Positions 1-6,684 of a stretch of 19,495 bases of DNA are shown here, piece by piece (within the stretch, counting starts at the first letter, position 1; every line of letters starts with the position of its first letter). The DNA comes from an uncultured Methylotenera sp. (GTDB lineage: Bacteria; Pseudomonadota; Gammaproteobacteria; Burkholderiales; Methylophilaceae). The stretch spans positions 1-19,495 of the forward strand of contig CALFXV010000089.1 of assembly GCA_937957775.1 (NCBI GenBank). The letters are read 5' to 3'. Below the pieces are notes generated by a model. It searched no databases and was not told the DNA's origin. It saw nothing but the letters and a program-made list of their open reading frames with translations. A program made the translations under genes and the position numbers.

Positions 1-229
1 AGCTGGTCATTTCTGGGGCAGTGACAAAATCGCCACCGTCTTTTTGCATTTGGCTGAACTTTTGCCGGCCGGCAGAGTAATAGCCTAGGCCCGGAGCATA
101 CAGCGCTAACTGCATGAAGTTTGAAAAATCCAAGCACCCCCCTGCTAACGCGATGCGCTCCTGGATGAGCAAGCTCAGTTGCTCGCTGTGTTTTTGGGCA
201 GTGACCGATGTCTCGGATAAAGTAGTCAT
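1..229 (-). CDS. MidA/NDUFAF7-like SAM-dependent methyltransferase, N-terminal fragment
   Basis: The first 76 codons of a minus-strand gene that runs off the left edge, starting at the ATG at 229-227. The visible protein has the conserved opening of the COG1565 (DUF185, MidA/NDUFAF7) family: an ALAGG stretch near residue 27, then LALYAPGLGYYSAG near residues 41-54, then GGDFVTAPE near residues 65-73. Known for the family: these class I methyltransferases include NDUFAF7, which dimethylates an arginine of a respiratory complex I subunit; the bacterial substrate is less certain. The SAM-binding core lies outside the window. No Shine-Dalgarno sequence is visible, and a perfect TATAAT on this strand sits only 8 bases before the ATG, so the mRNA may be nearly leaderless. 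It diverges from the SDR gene at 273. The family call is fairly secure from the N-terminus; function is inferred. Confidence 0.75.
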   Translation of the reverse strand, partial: MTTLSETSVTAQKHSEQLSLLIQERIALAGGCLDFSNFMQLALYAPGLGYYSAGRQKFSQMQKDGGDFVTAPEMTS

Positions 230-237
230 AGACTTGG

Positions 238-245
238 ATTATAAT
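238..245. promoter_or_regulatory. Symmetric -10 element shared by two divergent genes
   Basis: The 43-base gap between the two divergent genes contains the self-complementary octamer ATTATAAT, so a perfect TATAAT can be read on both strands (240-245 on plus, 243-238 on minus). On plus it lies 27 bases before the GTG at 273; on minus it lies 8 bases before the ATG at 229. No good -35 hexamer is visible at the standard distance on either strand, so promoter activity is inferred from the -10 alone. Confidence 0.45.
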
Positions 246-272
246 AGCTAACTATCAAGATGGGATTAAAGC

Positions 273-1025
273 GTGGAAACTGATCTGACAAATAAAGTGG
301 TACTAATTACCGGCGGCGCCAAGCGCGTAGGCGCGGCTATTTCACGGCTGTTGCATGCCTCAGGCGCTAACTTGATGATCCATTACAAAAGTTCTCTCAT
401 TGAAGCGCGTGCATTGCAGGCCGAGCTCAATCTGCAGCGCGCTAATTCGGTGGCGATAGTGCAAGGCGATTTGTTAAACATCCCCAGCTTACCCAGTTTG
501 GTTCACGAAACAGTGAATCATTTTGGTCGCTTGGACGCACTGATTAATAACGCCTCTACCTATTACGCCAGCGAAATAGGCGACATAGATGAAGCAAAAT
601 GGCTAGACCTCATGGGCAGCAATTTGAAAGCGCCTTTGTTCTTATCGCAAGCCGCCGCAGCGGAATTACGCAAAAACCACGGCTGCATCGTCAACATTAC
701 TGATATGCACGTAGAGCGCCCAAAAAAAGGTTACATCGTCTACAGCGTGGCCAAGGCCGGCTTGGTTACCTTAACCAAATCTTTAGCCCACGAATTAAGC
801 CCGGAAGTACGAGTCAACGCTGTCGCACCTGGGCCGGTGCAATGGCCGGAAAACAACCCGCAATTCGATGAAGTTTACCGCCAGCGGGTAATTAACCAAA
901 CCTTACTCAAACGCGTAGGCGAAGCGGAAGACGTTGCCAAAGCCGTTAAATTCTTGATTGCCGACGCGCCGTTTATTACCGGCCATGTGCTGGCTGTCGA
1001 CGGCGGCCGTTCTTTAAATTTATAG
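273..1025 (+). CDS. Pteridine reductase-like short-chain dehydrogenase (FolM/PTR1 type)
   Basis: A 250-residue classical SDR. The Rossmann motif at residues 13-20 is TGGAKRVG, which fits the TGxxxRxG form typical of pteridine reductases rather than the usual TGxxxGxG. NNAS is at residues 92-95. The catalytic set is Asp144, Tyr157 and Lys161: the usual SDR serine is replaced by Asp, 13 residues before the Tyr, as in PTR1 and FolM. Known for those enzymes: NADPH-dependent reduction of dihydrofolate, dihydromonapterin or pterins in the cytosol. I infer the same reaction class but cannot choose the substrate. The start is GTG at 273; no in-frame ATG lies nearby upstream and the ribosome site is weak. 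ttcA and topA follow on the same strand after 54 and 75 bases and could be cotranscribed. Confidence 0.85.
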   Translation: METDLTNKVVLITGGAKRVGAAISRLLHASGANLMIHYKSSLIEARALQAELNLQRANSVAIVQGDLLNIPSLPSLVHETVNHFGRLDALINNASTYYASEIGDIDEAKWLDLMGSNLKAPLFLSQAAAAELRKNHGCIVNITDMHVERPKKGYIVYSVAKAGLVTLTKSLAHELSPEVRVNAVAPGPVQWPENNPQFDEVYRQRVINQTLLKRVGEAEDVAKAVKFLIADAPFITGHVLAVDGGRSLNL

Positions 1026-1079
1026 CCCTATTCATCTTTAAGTCCTCTCCTTTTAGCCCTCACCCCTTAGCCTAAAACC

Positions 1080-1982
1080 ATGATTAAACACCTGCCTGCC
1101 GAGTACTCGAATAATTTTATTAAGCTACGCAATAGCTTAATCAGCGCTACCGGCAAAGCCATAGGCGATTACAACATGATAGAAGAAGGCGACACGGTGC
1201 TGGTGTGCATGAGTGGCGGCAAGGACTCGCATGCCATGTTAATGATATTGCTGGCATTGCAAGAGCGCGCGCCCATAGATTTCAAACTCATCGCCATGAA
1301 CTTGGATCAAAAGCAACCAGGCTTTCCGGCCGATGTATTGCCCGCCTATTTTGAAAAATTGGGCGTGGATTACCGTATTGTAAATGCCGACACCTACTCC
1401 ATCGTTAAGGAGAAAATACCCGAGGGCAAAACCACCTGCTCTTTGTGTTCACGACTTCGTCGAGGCGTCATTTACACCACCGCAAAAGAATTGGGCGCCA
1501 ATAAAATTGCCCTCGGTCACCACCGTGACGACATCGTGGAAACCTTGTTTCTTAACCTATTTTTTGGCGCGAAAATGAAAGCCATGCCGCCCAAACTCGC
1601 CACCAACGACAAACAAAATGTCGTGATACGCCCCTTGGCCTATTGCAGTGAAAAAGACATTGCCAGCTACGCTAGGCAAATGGCTTTTCCTATCATCCCT
1701 TGCGATTTATGCGGCAGCCAGGAAAATTTACAAAGGCAAAAAGTCAAAGACATGCTGCAAGGCTGGGAGCGCGAGCAGCCAGGACGAATTAATAATATCT
1801 TCCGTGCCATAGGCAATGTCGAGCCCTCGCATTTGGCAGACTTTAATTTATACGACTTTAAAAACTTAAGCCAAGCAAAAGTGGACGACGACGATCCATT
1901 GTTTGGTGACATCGCCCAAGCCGACAATGCCCTAAATATAGCCAACAGCAGTGACACACGCATCGAGTTTGTGCGTAAATAA
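1080..1982 (+). CDS. ttcA: tRNA 2-thiocytidine biosynthesis protein TtcA
   Basis: A 300-residue cytosolic N-type ATP pyrophosphatase. Known for TtcA: it activates C32 of certain tRNAs with ATP and installs sulfur to form 2-thiocytidine, using a labile Fe-S cluster. Visible motifs are the PP-loop SGGKDS at residues 45-50, the CxxC pair Cys120/Cys123 followed by SRLRRG, GHHRDD at 146-151, and a second CxxC pair Cys208/Cys211 in [15 protein letters not shown]. Length and motif order match the family. The C-terminus ends in an acidic stretch (DDDDPLF near residue 270), also usual for TtcA. The ATG at 1080 has no visible Shine-Dalgarno; the preceding 54 bases are C/T-rich on this strand and show no terminator. 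The gene lies between the SDR gene and topA in one direction. Confidence 0.95.
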   Translation: MIKHLPAEYSNNFIKLRNSLISATGKAIGDYNMIEEGDTVLVCMSGGKDSHAMLMILLALQERAPIDFKLIAMNLDQKQPGFPADVLPAYFEKLGVDYRIVNADTYSIVKEKIPEGKTTCSLCSRLRRGVIYTTAKELGANKIALGHHRDDIVETLFLNLFFGAKMKAMPPKLATNDKQNVVIRPLAYCSEKDIASYARQMAFPIIPCDLCGSQENLQRQKVKDMLQGWEREQPGRINNIFRAIGNVEPSHLADFNLYDFKNLSQAKVDDDDPLFGDIAQADNALNIANSSDTRIEFVRK

Positions 1983-2057
1983 ATTATTGGCTTATCCCCA
2001 TTTACCTTGTTATCATCTAGCTAATTCCCTTAAACGTAGCCCCTTCCCTAGGCATTC

Positions 2058-4649
2058 ATGTCCAAACTGTTAATTGTTGAATCTCCCTCCAAAGCCAAAA
2101 CCCTGAAAAAATACCTAGGTGGCGACTTTGAGGTGTTGGCCTCGTATGGGCACGTCCGTGACCTCATTCCAAAAAATGGCGCGGTCGATACCAACAACGA
2201 TTTCGCCATGAAGTACGACATCATAGAGCGCAACAGCAAGCACGTAGACGCCATAGCCAAAGCGGTAAAAAATGCCGACAGCATCTACCTAGCAACCGAT
2301 CCGGATCGTGAAGGCGAAGCCATTTCATGGCATATTGCGGAAATTTTAAAAGGCAAAAATTTACTTAAAAATAAAATCATGAAACGCGTGGTGTTTCATG
2401 AAATTACCAAAAATGCCGTGGAGCATGCCATCGCAGAACCACGCGACATCTCCATGGACATGGTCAATGCGCAGCAAGCGCGTCGTGCATTGGACTACTT
2501 GGTCGGCTTTAATTTATCACCCTTACTTTGGAAGAAAATCCGCCGTGGCCTCTCTGCTGGTCGCGTGCAAAGCCCGGCTCTACGCTTAATTGTCGAGCGC
2601 GAATTGGAGATTGAGGCCTTTAAATCCCAAGAGTATTGGTCGGTTCATTTGGATGCGCTAAAACACAGCCACGGCTTCAGCGCTAAATTAATCCAATTAA
2701 ACAATCAAAAAATAGAGCAATTTTCCCTGATTAATCACGATCAACAAGCCGACGTGGTGGGCAAGCTGCTGCTAGCCAGCGCAGGCAAAACCACCGTTTC
2801 ACGCGTGGAAAAGAAACAACGCAGCCGCAGTCCGGCCGCCCCATTTACCACCTCGACCTTGCAACAAGAGGCCGTGCGTAAATTAAGCTTTACCACCTCG
2901 CGCGCCATGCGTATCGCTCAGCAACTGTATGAAGGCGTAGACGTGGGCAGCGGTACCGTTGGTTTAATTACCTACATGCGTACCGACTCCTTTAATATGG
3001 CGGCCGAAGCCATCATGCAAATTCGCGATTACGTGAAAAAGCATTTTGAGCCAGACTACCTGCCAAAGACCGCCGTCGCCTACAAAACAAAATCCAAAAG
3101 CGCACAAGAAGCCCACGAAGCCATACGCCCTACCGACATCAATCGCACGCCGGCTAAAGTTAGGCAATACCTAAACGACGAGCAATTTAAACTCTACGAA
3201 ATGATATGGAAACGCGCCGTCGCTTGCCAAATGGCGGCAGCGAAATTTGATGCCGTCAGCGTGGACTTAAGCGTAGGCAGCGACGCCAATCTGTTTCGGG
3301 CGTCCGGACAAACCTTGGTGTTCCCAGGCTTCATCGCCGTTTACATGGAAGGCACGGACGACGAGGAAGAAGAAGGCGAAAGCAAATTACCGCACCTAGA
3401 AACCGGCAAAGTGTTGACGGTAGAAAAAATTTACGGTGATCAGCACTTTACCGAACCACCGCCGCGCTACGGCGAGGCCAGCTTGGTTAAAATACTAGAA
3501 GAATACGGCATAGGCCGTCCGTCTACTTACGCCAGCATCATCAGCACCTTGCAAGACCGCGAATACGTGTTGCTGGACAAAAAACGCTTCACCCCTACCG
3601 ACGTCGGCCGAGTAGTGAACAAGTTTTTAACCGAGCACTTCACCAAATACGTCGATTACGACTTCACCGCCAACCTGGAAAACGCCTTAGACAGCGTGGC
3701 CGAAGGTCAGCGTGAGTGGATTCCATTGATGGATGAATTTTGGCAAGGCTTTAGCCAACAATTACTTAGCAAGGCCGATGTTGACAGACCAGGTAACGAA
3801 CTCATAGACGAGGCTTGCCCTAAATGCGGTAAGCCCTTGCAAAAACAACTGAGTCGCTACGGTACCTTTATCGGCTGCACCGGTTACAACGACGAGGCAA
3901 AATGCGACTACAAACGCAGTTTAAACGGCGCCGCCCAAGGTGCCAGCGAGCCGGTGTTAATAGGCTTAGATCAAGCCACGGGTAAAGAAATGTTGCTCAT
4001 GAATGGCCCGTATGGTCCTTATTTGCAGCTAGGTTTAGCGGTAGAAGGGGACAAGAAAAAACCCAAACGCGTTAGCGTGCCCAAGGAAATCTCTTTGGCC
4101 GACATGACGGCAGAAACTGCCAGCATGGTGCTGTCCCTACCCAGGGATTTAGGTCTGCATCCCGACACCCATAAAAAAATCGTGGCCAATATCGGTCGTT
4201 TTGGCCCTTACATCAATCACGATGCTAAATTTAAATCCATCCCAAAAACCGACAGCGTGTTTACCATTGATTTAGACGCGGCCGTGGCTTTATTGGCGGC
4301 TGCTCACACCGGCCCAGCACCGCTATGTTCGCTGGGCAATCACCCCAGCGAAGACGGCCAAATTGAGATTTTTGCTGGTCGTTATGGTCCCTACGTGCAA
4401 CACGGCAAGCTACGCGCTACCCTACCAAAAAGCATAGAGCCGGAATCGCTGACCCTAGAAGAAGCCTTGGAGTTGCTCATGGCTAAGGCCGCGAAAGGTG
4501 AGCCAGCGAAAAAACCAGTTGTTAGAAAATCAGCCGTTAAGAAAGCCGTTGCCAAAAAAGCGCCTGTTAAAAAAGCCAGCAGCGCTAAGCCTGCGGCTAA
4601 AAAAACCCCAGCCAAGTCAGCCACTAGCAAGAAAGCCAGCGTAAAATAA
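2058..4649 (+). CDS. topA: DNA topoisomerase I (type IA) with Lys/Ala/Pro-rich tail
   Basis: An 863-residue type IA topoisomerase that relaxes negative supercoils through a transient 5'-phosphotyrosine break. The Toprim domain (about residues 1-115) shows catalytic Glu8 in IVESPSKAK and DPDRE at 81-85. The cleavage tyrosine is Tyr306 in GLITYMRTDS, with Arg308. A tetracysteine zinc motif is formed by Cys587, Cys590, Cys607 and Cys616. Two or three cysteine-free C-terminal repeats follow, marked by GPYGPYLQLG (650-659), GRFGPYIN (713-720) and GRYGPYVQHG (774-783). Residues 814-863 are a low-complexity Lys/Ala/Pro tail resembling histone H1 or AlgP tails. E. coli TopA has three tetracysteine motifs; only one is clear here. 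The ATG at 2058 has only a weak AGG upstream. The gene ends at a bidirectional terminator. Confidence 0.97.
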   Translation: MSKLLIVESPSKAKTLKKYLGGDFEVLASYGHVRDLIPKNGAVDTNNDFAMKYDIIERNSKHVDAIAKAVKNADSIYLATDPDREGEAISWHIAEILKGKNLLKNKIMKRVVFHEITKNAVEHAIAEPRDISMDMVNAQQARRALDYLVGFNLSPLLWKKIRRGLSAGRVQSPALRLIVERELEIEAFKSQEYWSVHLDALKHSHGFSAKLIQLNNQKIEQFSLINHDQQADVVGKLLLASAGKTTVSRVEKKQRSRSPAAPFTTSTLQQEAVRKLSFTTSRAMRIAQQLYEGVDVGSGTVGLITYMRTDSFNMAAEAIMQIRDYVKKHFEPDYLPKTAVAYKTKSKSAQEAHEAIRPTDINRTPAKVRQYLNDEQFKLYEMIWKRAVACQMAAAKFDAVSVDLSVGSDANLFRASGQTLVFPGFIAVYMEGTDDEEEEGESKLPHLETGKVLTVEKIYGDQHFTEPPPRYGEASLVKILEEYGIGRPSTYASIISTLQDREYVLLDKKRFTPTDVGRVVNKFLTEHFTKYVDYDFTANLENALDSVAEGQREWIPLMDEFWQGFSQQLLSKADVDRPGNELIDEACPKCGKPLQKQLSRYGTFIGCTGYNDEAKCDYKRSLNGAAQGASEPVLIGLDQATGKEMLLMNGPYGPYLQLGLAVEGDKKKPKRVSVPKEISLADMTAETASMVLSLPRDLGLHPDTHKKIVANIGRFGPYINHDAKFKSIPKTDSVFTIDLDAAVALLAAAHTGPAPLCSLGNHPSEDGQIEIFAGRYGPYVQHGKLRATLPKSIEPESLTLEEALELLMAKAAKGEPAKKPVVRKSAVKKAVAKKAPVKKASSAKPAAKKTPAKSATSKKASVK

Positions 4650-4676
4650 ACCGCTAGCAAGTAATTGCCAGGCATA

Positions 4677-4704
4677 AAAAAAGCGGCTTAATAGCCGCTT
4701 TTTT
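4677..4704. terminator. Bidirectional intrinsic terminator between topA and pbpG
   Basis: A perfect 8-bp stem, AAGCGGCT (4681-4688) with AGCCGCTT (4693-4700), closes a TAAT tetraloop. It is flanked by an A-run on the left and a T-run on the right that extend the stem by four A-T pairs. Read on either strand it gives a GC-rich hairpin followed by U's, so it can stop topA (plus) and the convergent peptidase gene (minus). Confidence 0.93.
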
Positions 4705-4717
4705 GTATACAGTTCGG

Positions 4718-5713
4718 TTAGCCGTTGACGCGATGACCCAATGAGGCCATTTCATTGTGCTCTATCCATTTACGAATGCGATTGGCATCGCCTATACGGG
4801 ACATTTTGCCCACGGAATTTAACAACACGATAATCATCGGTTGGCCAGAAATCTCCGCCTGCATCACCAAGCAACGGCCAGCCTCATTGATAAAACCGGT
4901 CTTGGACAAGCCTATCACCCAATCGCCACGCCTAACCAAGGCATTGGTATTAACAAAATTATTGGAGCCACCGTGTAAGGTAATCTCTTGCGAAGCAGCT
5001 GTGCTCACTTGGCGTATCTCAGGGTAGTGGTAAGCCGCGTTGACCATCTTAGCTAAATCTTCTGCAGTCGACACATTGGCGCTGTCCAAACCAGTGGCAT
5101 CGTAAAAATGCGTAGCGTTCATGCCCAATGAGGCCGCTTTGCGATTCATCGCGCTCAAAAAAGCCTGCATGCCGCCTGGGTAATTCCTGCCCAAAGCAGA
5201 AGCAGCGCGGTTTTCAGAAGACATCAAAGCCAATTGCAACAATTCTGCGCGCGTAAGTTCCGTGCCCACCGACAACCTAGAGTGCGTGCCTTTAAGGTAA
5301 TCCACATCTTGGTTGCTGATGGCCAATACTTCGTCCATAGGCAAATGTGCATCCAACATGACCATGGCGGTCATTAATTTCGTGACGGAAGCGATAGGGG
5401 TGGGTTGATTGGTGTTTTTTTCAAACAGCTTTTCGCCGGTTAACTGGTTAATCACCAGCACTTTGGATGACGCCAATTGCAGTGGACCGCTGCCATCGTA
5501 GGCTTTAGTGTAGACGTTTTTATGTTTACGGCTGGCTAGCCTGTGGTGACGACTTTTAGACGAAACTTTATGTTTTTTACTGATATGCGCTTTATGTTTG
5601 TGCGATTTTTTACCTTCCGCATACACTGACATAGGTGCAAAACTAAGCATGATCGCTATGTAGAAAAGTATAAATTTACGCATATAAAAGCCCATTTGTT
5701 TGTTGTCCATCAT
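4718..5713 (-). CDS. pbpG: D-alanyl-D-alanine endopeptidase, PbpG (PBP7) type
   Basis: A 331-residue serine peptidase of the S11 low-molecular-weight penicillin-binding proteins, with all three active-site motifs: SVTK at residues 109-112, SEN at 166-168 and KTG at 271-273. Known for PbpG: a periplasmic endopeptidase that cuts D-Ala-meso-DAP cross-links in murein. The N-terminus has a signal peptide (FILFYIAIMLSFAPMSVYA) with likely cleavage after Ala32. Residues 33-66 form an unusually basic linker rich in Lys and His ahead of the catalytic domain. An internal ATG (codon 11, at 5683) would give a standard 22-residue signal peptide and may be the true start; neither ATG has a clear ribosome site. 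The gene converges on topA across a terminator and diverges from gcvH. A DacC-like carboxypeptidase is less likely because no extended C-terminal domain or membrane anchor is seen. Confidence 0.9.
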   Translation of the reverse strand: MMDNKQMGFYMRKFILFYIAIMLSFAPMSVYAEGKKSHKHKAHISKKHKVSSKSRHHRLASRKHKNVYTKAYDGSGPLQLASSKVLVINQLTGEKLFEKNTNQPTPIASVTKLMTAMVMLDAHLPMDEVLAISNQDVDYLKGTHSRLSVGTELTRAELLQLALMSSENRAASALGRNYPGGMQAFLSAMNRKAASLGMNATHFYDATGLDSANVSTAEDLAKMVNAAYHYPEIRQVSTAASQEITLHGGSNNFVNTNALVRRGDWVIGLSKTGFINEAGRCLVMQAEISGQPMIIVLLNSVGKMSRIGDANRIRKWIEHNEMASLGHRVNG

Positions 5714-5729
5714 GCAGTTACAGACGAAT

Positions 5730-5759
5730 ACTATATAAAAACTTTAGCTTTGTCATCAA
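5730..5759 (-). promoter_or_regulatory. Candidate sigma70 promoter for pbpG
   Basis: On the minus strand TTGATG (5759-5754) is followed after 18 bases by TATAGT (5735-5730), matching the -35 consensus at four of six positions and the -10 at five of six. Transcription would start near 5723, upstream of both candidate pbpG start codons. Confidence 0.5.
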
Positions 5760-5777
5760 TATATTTTACTATTTAGC

Positions 5778-5802
5778 CATTTAAATTTTAAAAATTTAAA
5801 TG
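5778..5802. repeat. 25-bp AT-rich palindrome between pbpG and gcvH
   Basis: CATTTAAATTTT (5778-5789) and AAAATTTAAATG (5791-5802) are exact reverse complements around a single central A. The element lies inside the 149-base divergent promoter region, upstream of the proposed pbpG -35 and about 60 bases before the gcvH start. It could be an operator, or AT-rich DNA that is symmetric by chance; no T-run follows, so it is not a terminator. Confidence 0.6.
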
Positions 5803-5862
5803 CGAATAATTGGATTAAGGCTAAAATAAACCTCCACTTTAAACACAGTCTCATTAACGCCC

Positions 5863-6246
5863 ATGCACACCCCTGATTCTTTATTTTACAGCGCCGAACA
5901 TTTATGGACCAAAGCCACTGCTGACGGCTTGTGGGAAGCCGGTATCACCGATTACGCGCAGGATTTGTTGGGTGACATTGTCTTCGTCCAAGCCCCGGCA
6001 GTGGGCAGCAAATTGACCGCTCACGAGGCTTGCGGCTTAGTGGAATCGGTCAAGACTGGCTCGGATTTGCATGCTTTGCTGGACGGCACGGTAACGGAGA
6101 TCAACCAAGACTTGATTAACAGCCCAGAATTAATTAACGACAAACCTTACCAAGCTTGGATATTTAAATACCAATTGGCTGAGGGTCAGGACACAAGCAA
6201 GTTAATGAATGCGGCGGCTTACCAAGCGCTAATAGCCAGCTTATAA
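5863..6246 (+). CDS. gcvH: Glycine cleavage system H protein (lipoyl carrier)
   Basis: A 127-residue GcvH-type protein. The lipoyl-lysine motif is ESVKTGSDLH, with Lys64 as the attachment residue. It is preceded by GITDYAQDLLGDIVFVQ (residues 28-44), the standard GcvH hammerhead region. Known role: the lipoylated H protein carries the aminomethyl group between the P, T and L proteins of glycine cleavage, and in some organisms hands lipoyl groups to other enzymes. Neither gcvT nor gcvP is present, so this is an orphan copy within the visible region. The ATG at 5863 has no Shine-Dalgarno; a TAAAAT at 5822-5827 might be its -10. It converges with holC across a 10-base gap that has no terminator. 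Identity is strong; the partner enzymes are unknown. Confidence 0.92.
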   Translation: MHTPDSLFYSAEHLWTKATADGLWEAGITDYAQDLLGDIVFVQAPAVGSKLTAHEACGLVESVKTGSDLHALLDGTVTEINQDLINSPELINDKPYQAWIFKYQLAEGQDTSKLMNAAAYQALIASL

Positions 6247-6256
6247 GAAATTCACC

Positions 6257-6673
6257 CTAGGCGCGCACATCGGTGGATTTGATGTCGTAGCCACGATCAC
6301 GGTAAAAACGAAACTTCAAACGCGCGGCAGCTTTATCCTCGTCACTCGAGCCAACCAACTCCACCAAATAACGAAATCGACTGAAGAAGGGTGGATGCTG
6401 GTCATGTAAATTAATCAGCACGTCGTCTTTGCTTAGACCTTCATGATCGTAGCTAACCGCAATGGGGGAATGCGGCATGAGCGCGGCGTGGTCGCTGCTG
6501 GCTAAAAAACTAGTGGCAGAGTGCTGCCAAAGCGCCGCTTGCACGGCCTCGTTCATCGCCACCCCCGGGGTAAACACCATTAGTTCGCGGCCTTTTGCCA
6601 GTGCTTTTTCACACAGCTCGCTGGTTTTAGCCAGCTTATCGTCCACGTTAAAAAAGAATTCCACCCGGGTCAT
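6257..6673 (-). CDS. holC: DNA polymerase III chi subunit
   Basis: A 138-residue cytosolic protein of the chi family. Known role: chi pairs with psi in the clamp-loader assembly and links the replicase to single-stranded DNA-binding protein. The opening MTRVEFFFNVDDK and the C-terminal block LVELVGSSDEDKAAAR (about residues 104-119) followed by FYRDRGYDI are the family hallmarks, and the length is normal. The ATG at 6673 has an AAGG about eight bases upstream. It lies only 11 bases downstream of pepA on the same strand; pepA-holC is a common proteobacterial pair and is probably one transcript. Confidence 0.92.
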   Translation of the reverse strand: MTRVEFFFNVDDKLAKTSELCEKALAKGRELMVFTPGVAMNEAVQAALWQHSATSFLASSDHAALMPHSPIAVSYDHEGLSKDDVLINLHDQHPPFFSRFRYLVELVGSSDEDKAAARLKFRFYRDRGYDIKSTDVRA

Positions 6674-6684
6674 GGTTTAAAACC

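Noticed and set aside
4500..4646. Programmed frameshifting at the A-runs in the topA tail
   Set aside because: The six- and seven-A runs begin at codon position 1 (for example GCC-AAA-AAA), not in the X_XXY_YYZ phase, and are shorter than runs known for efficient transcriptional slippage.
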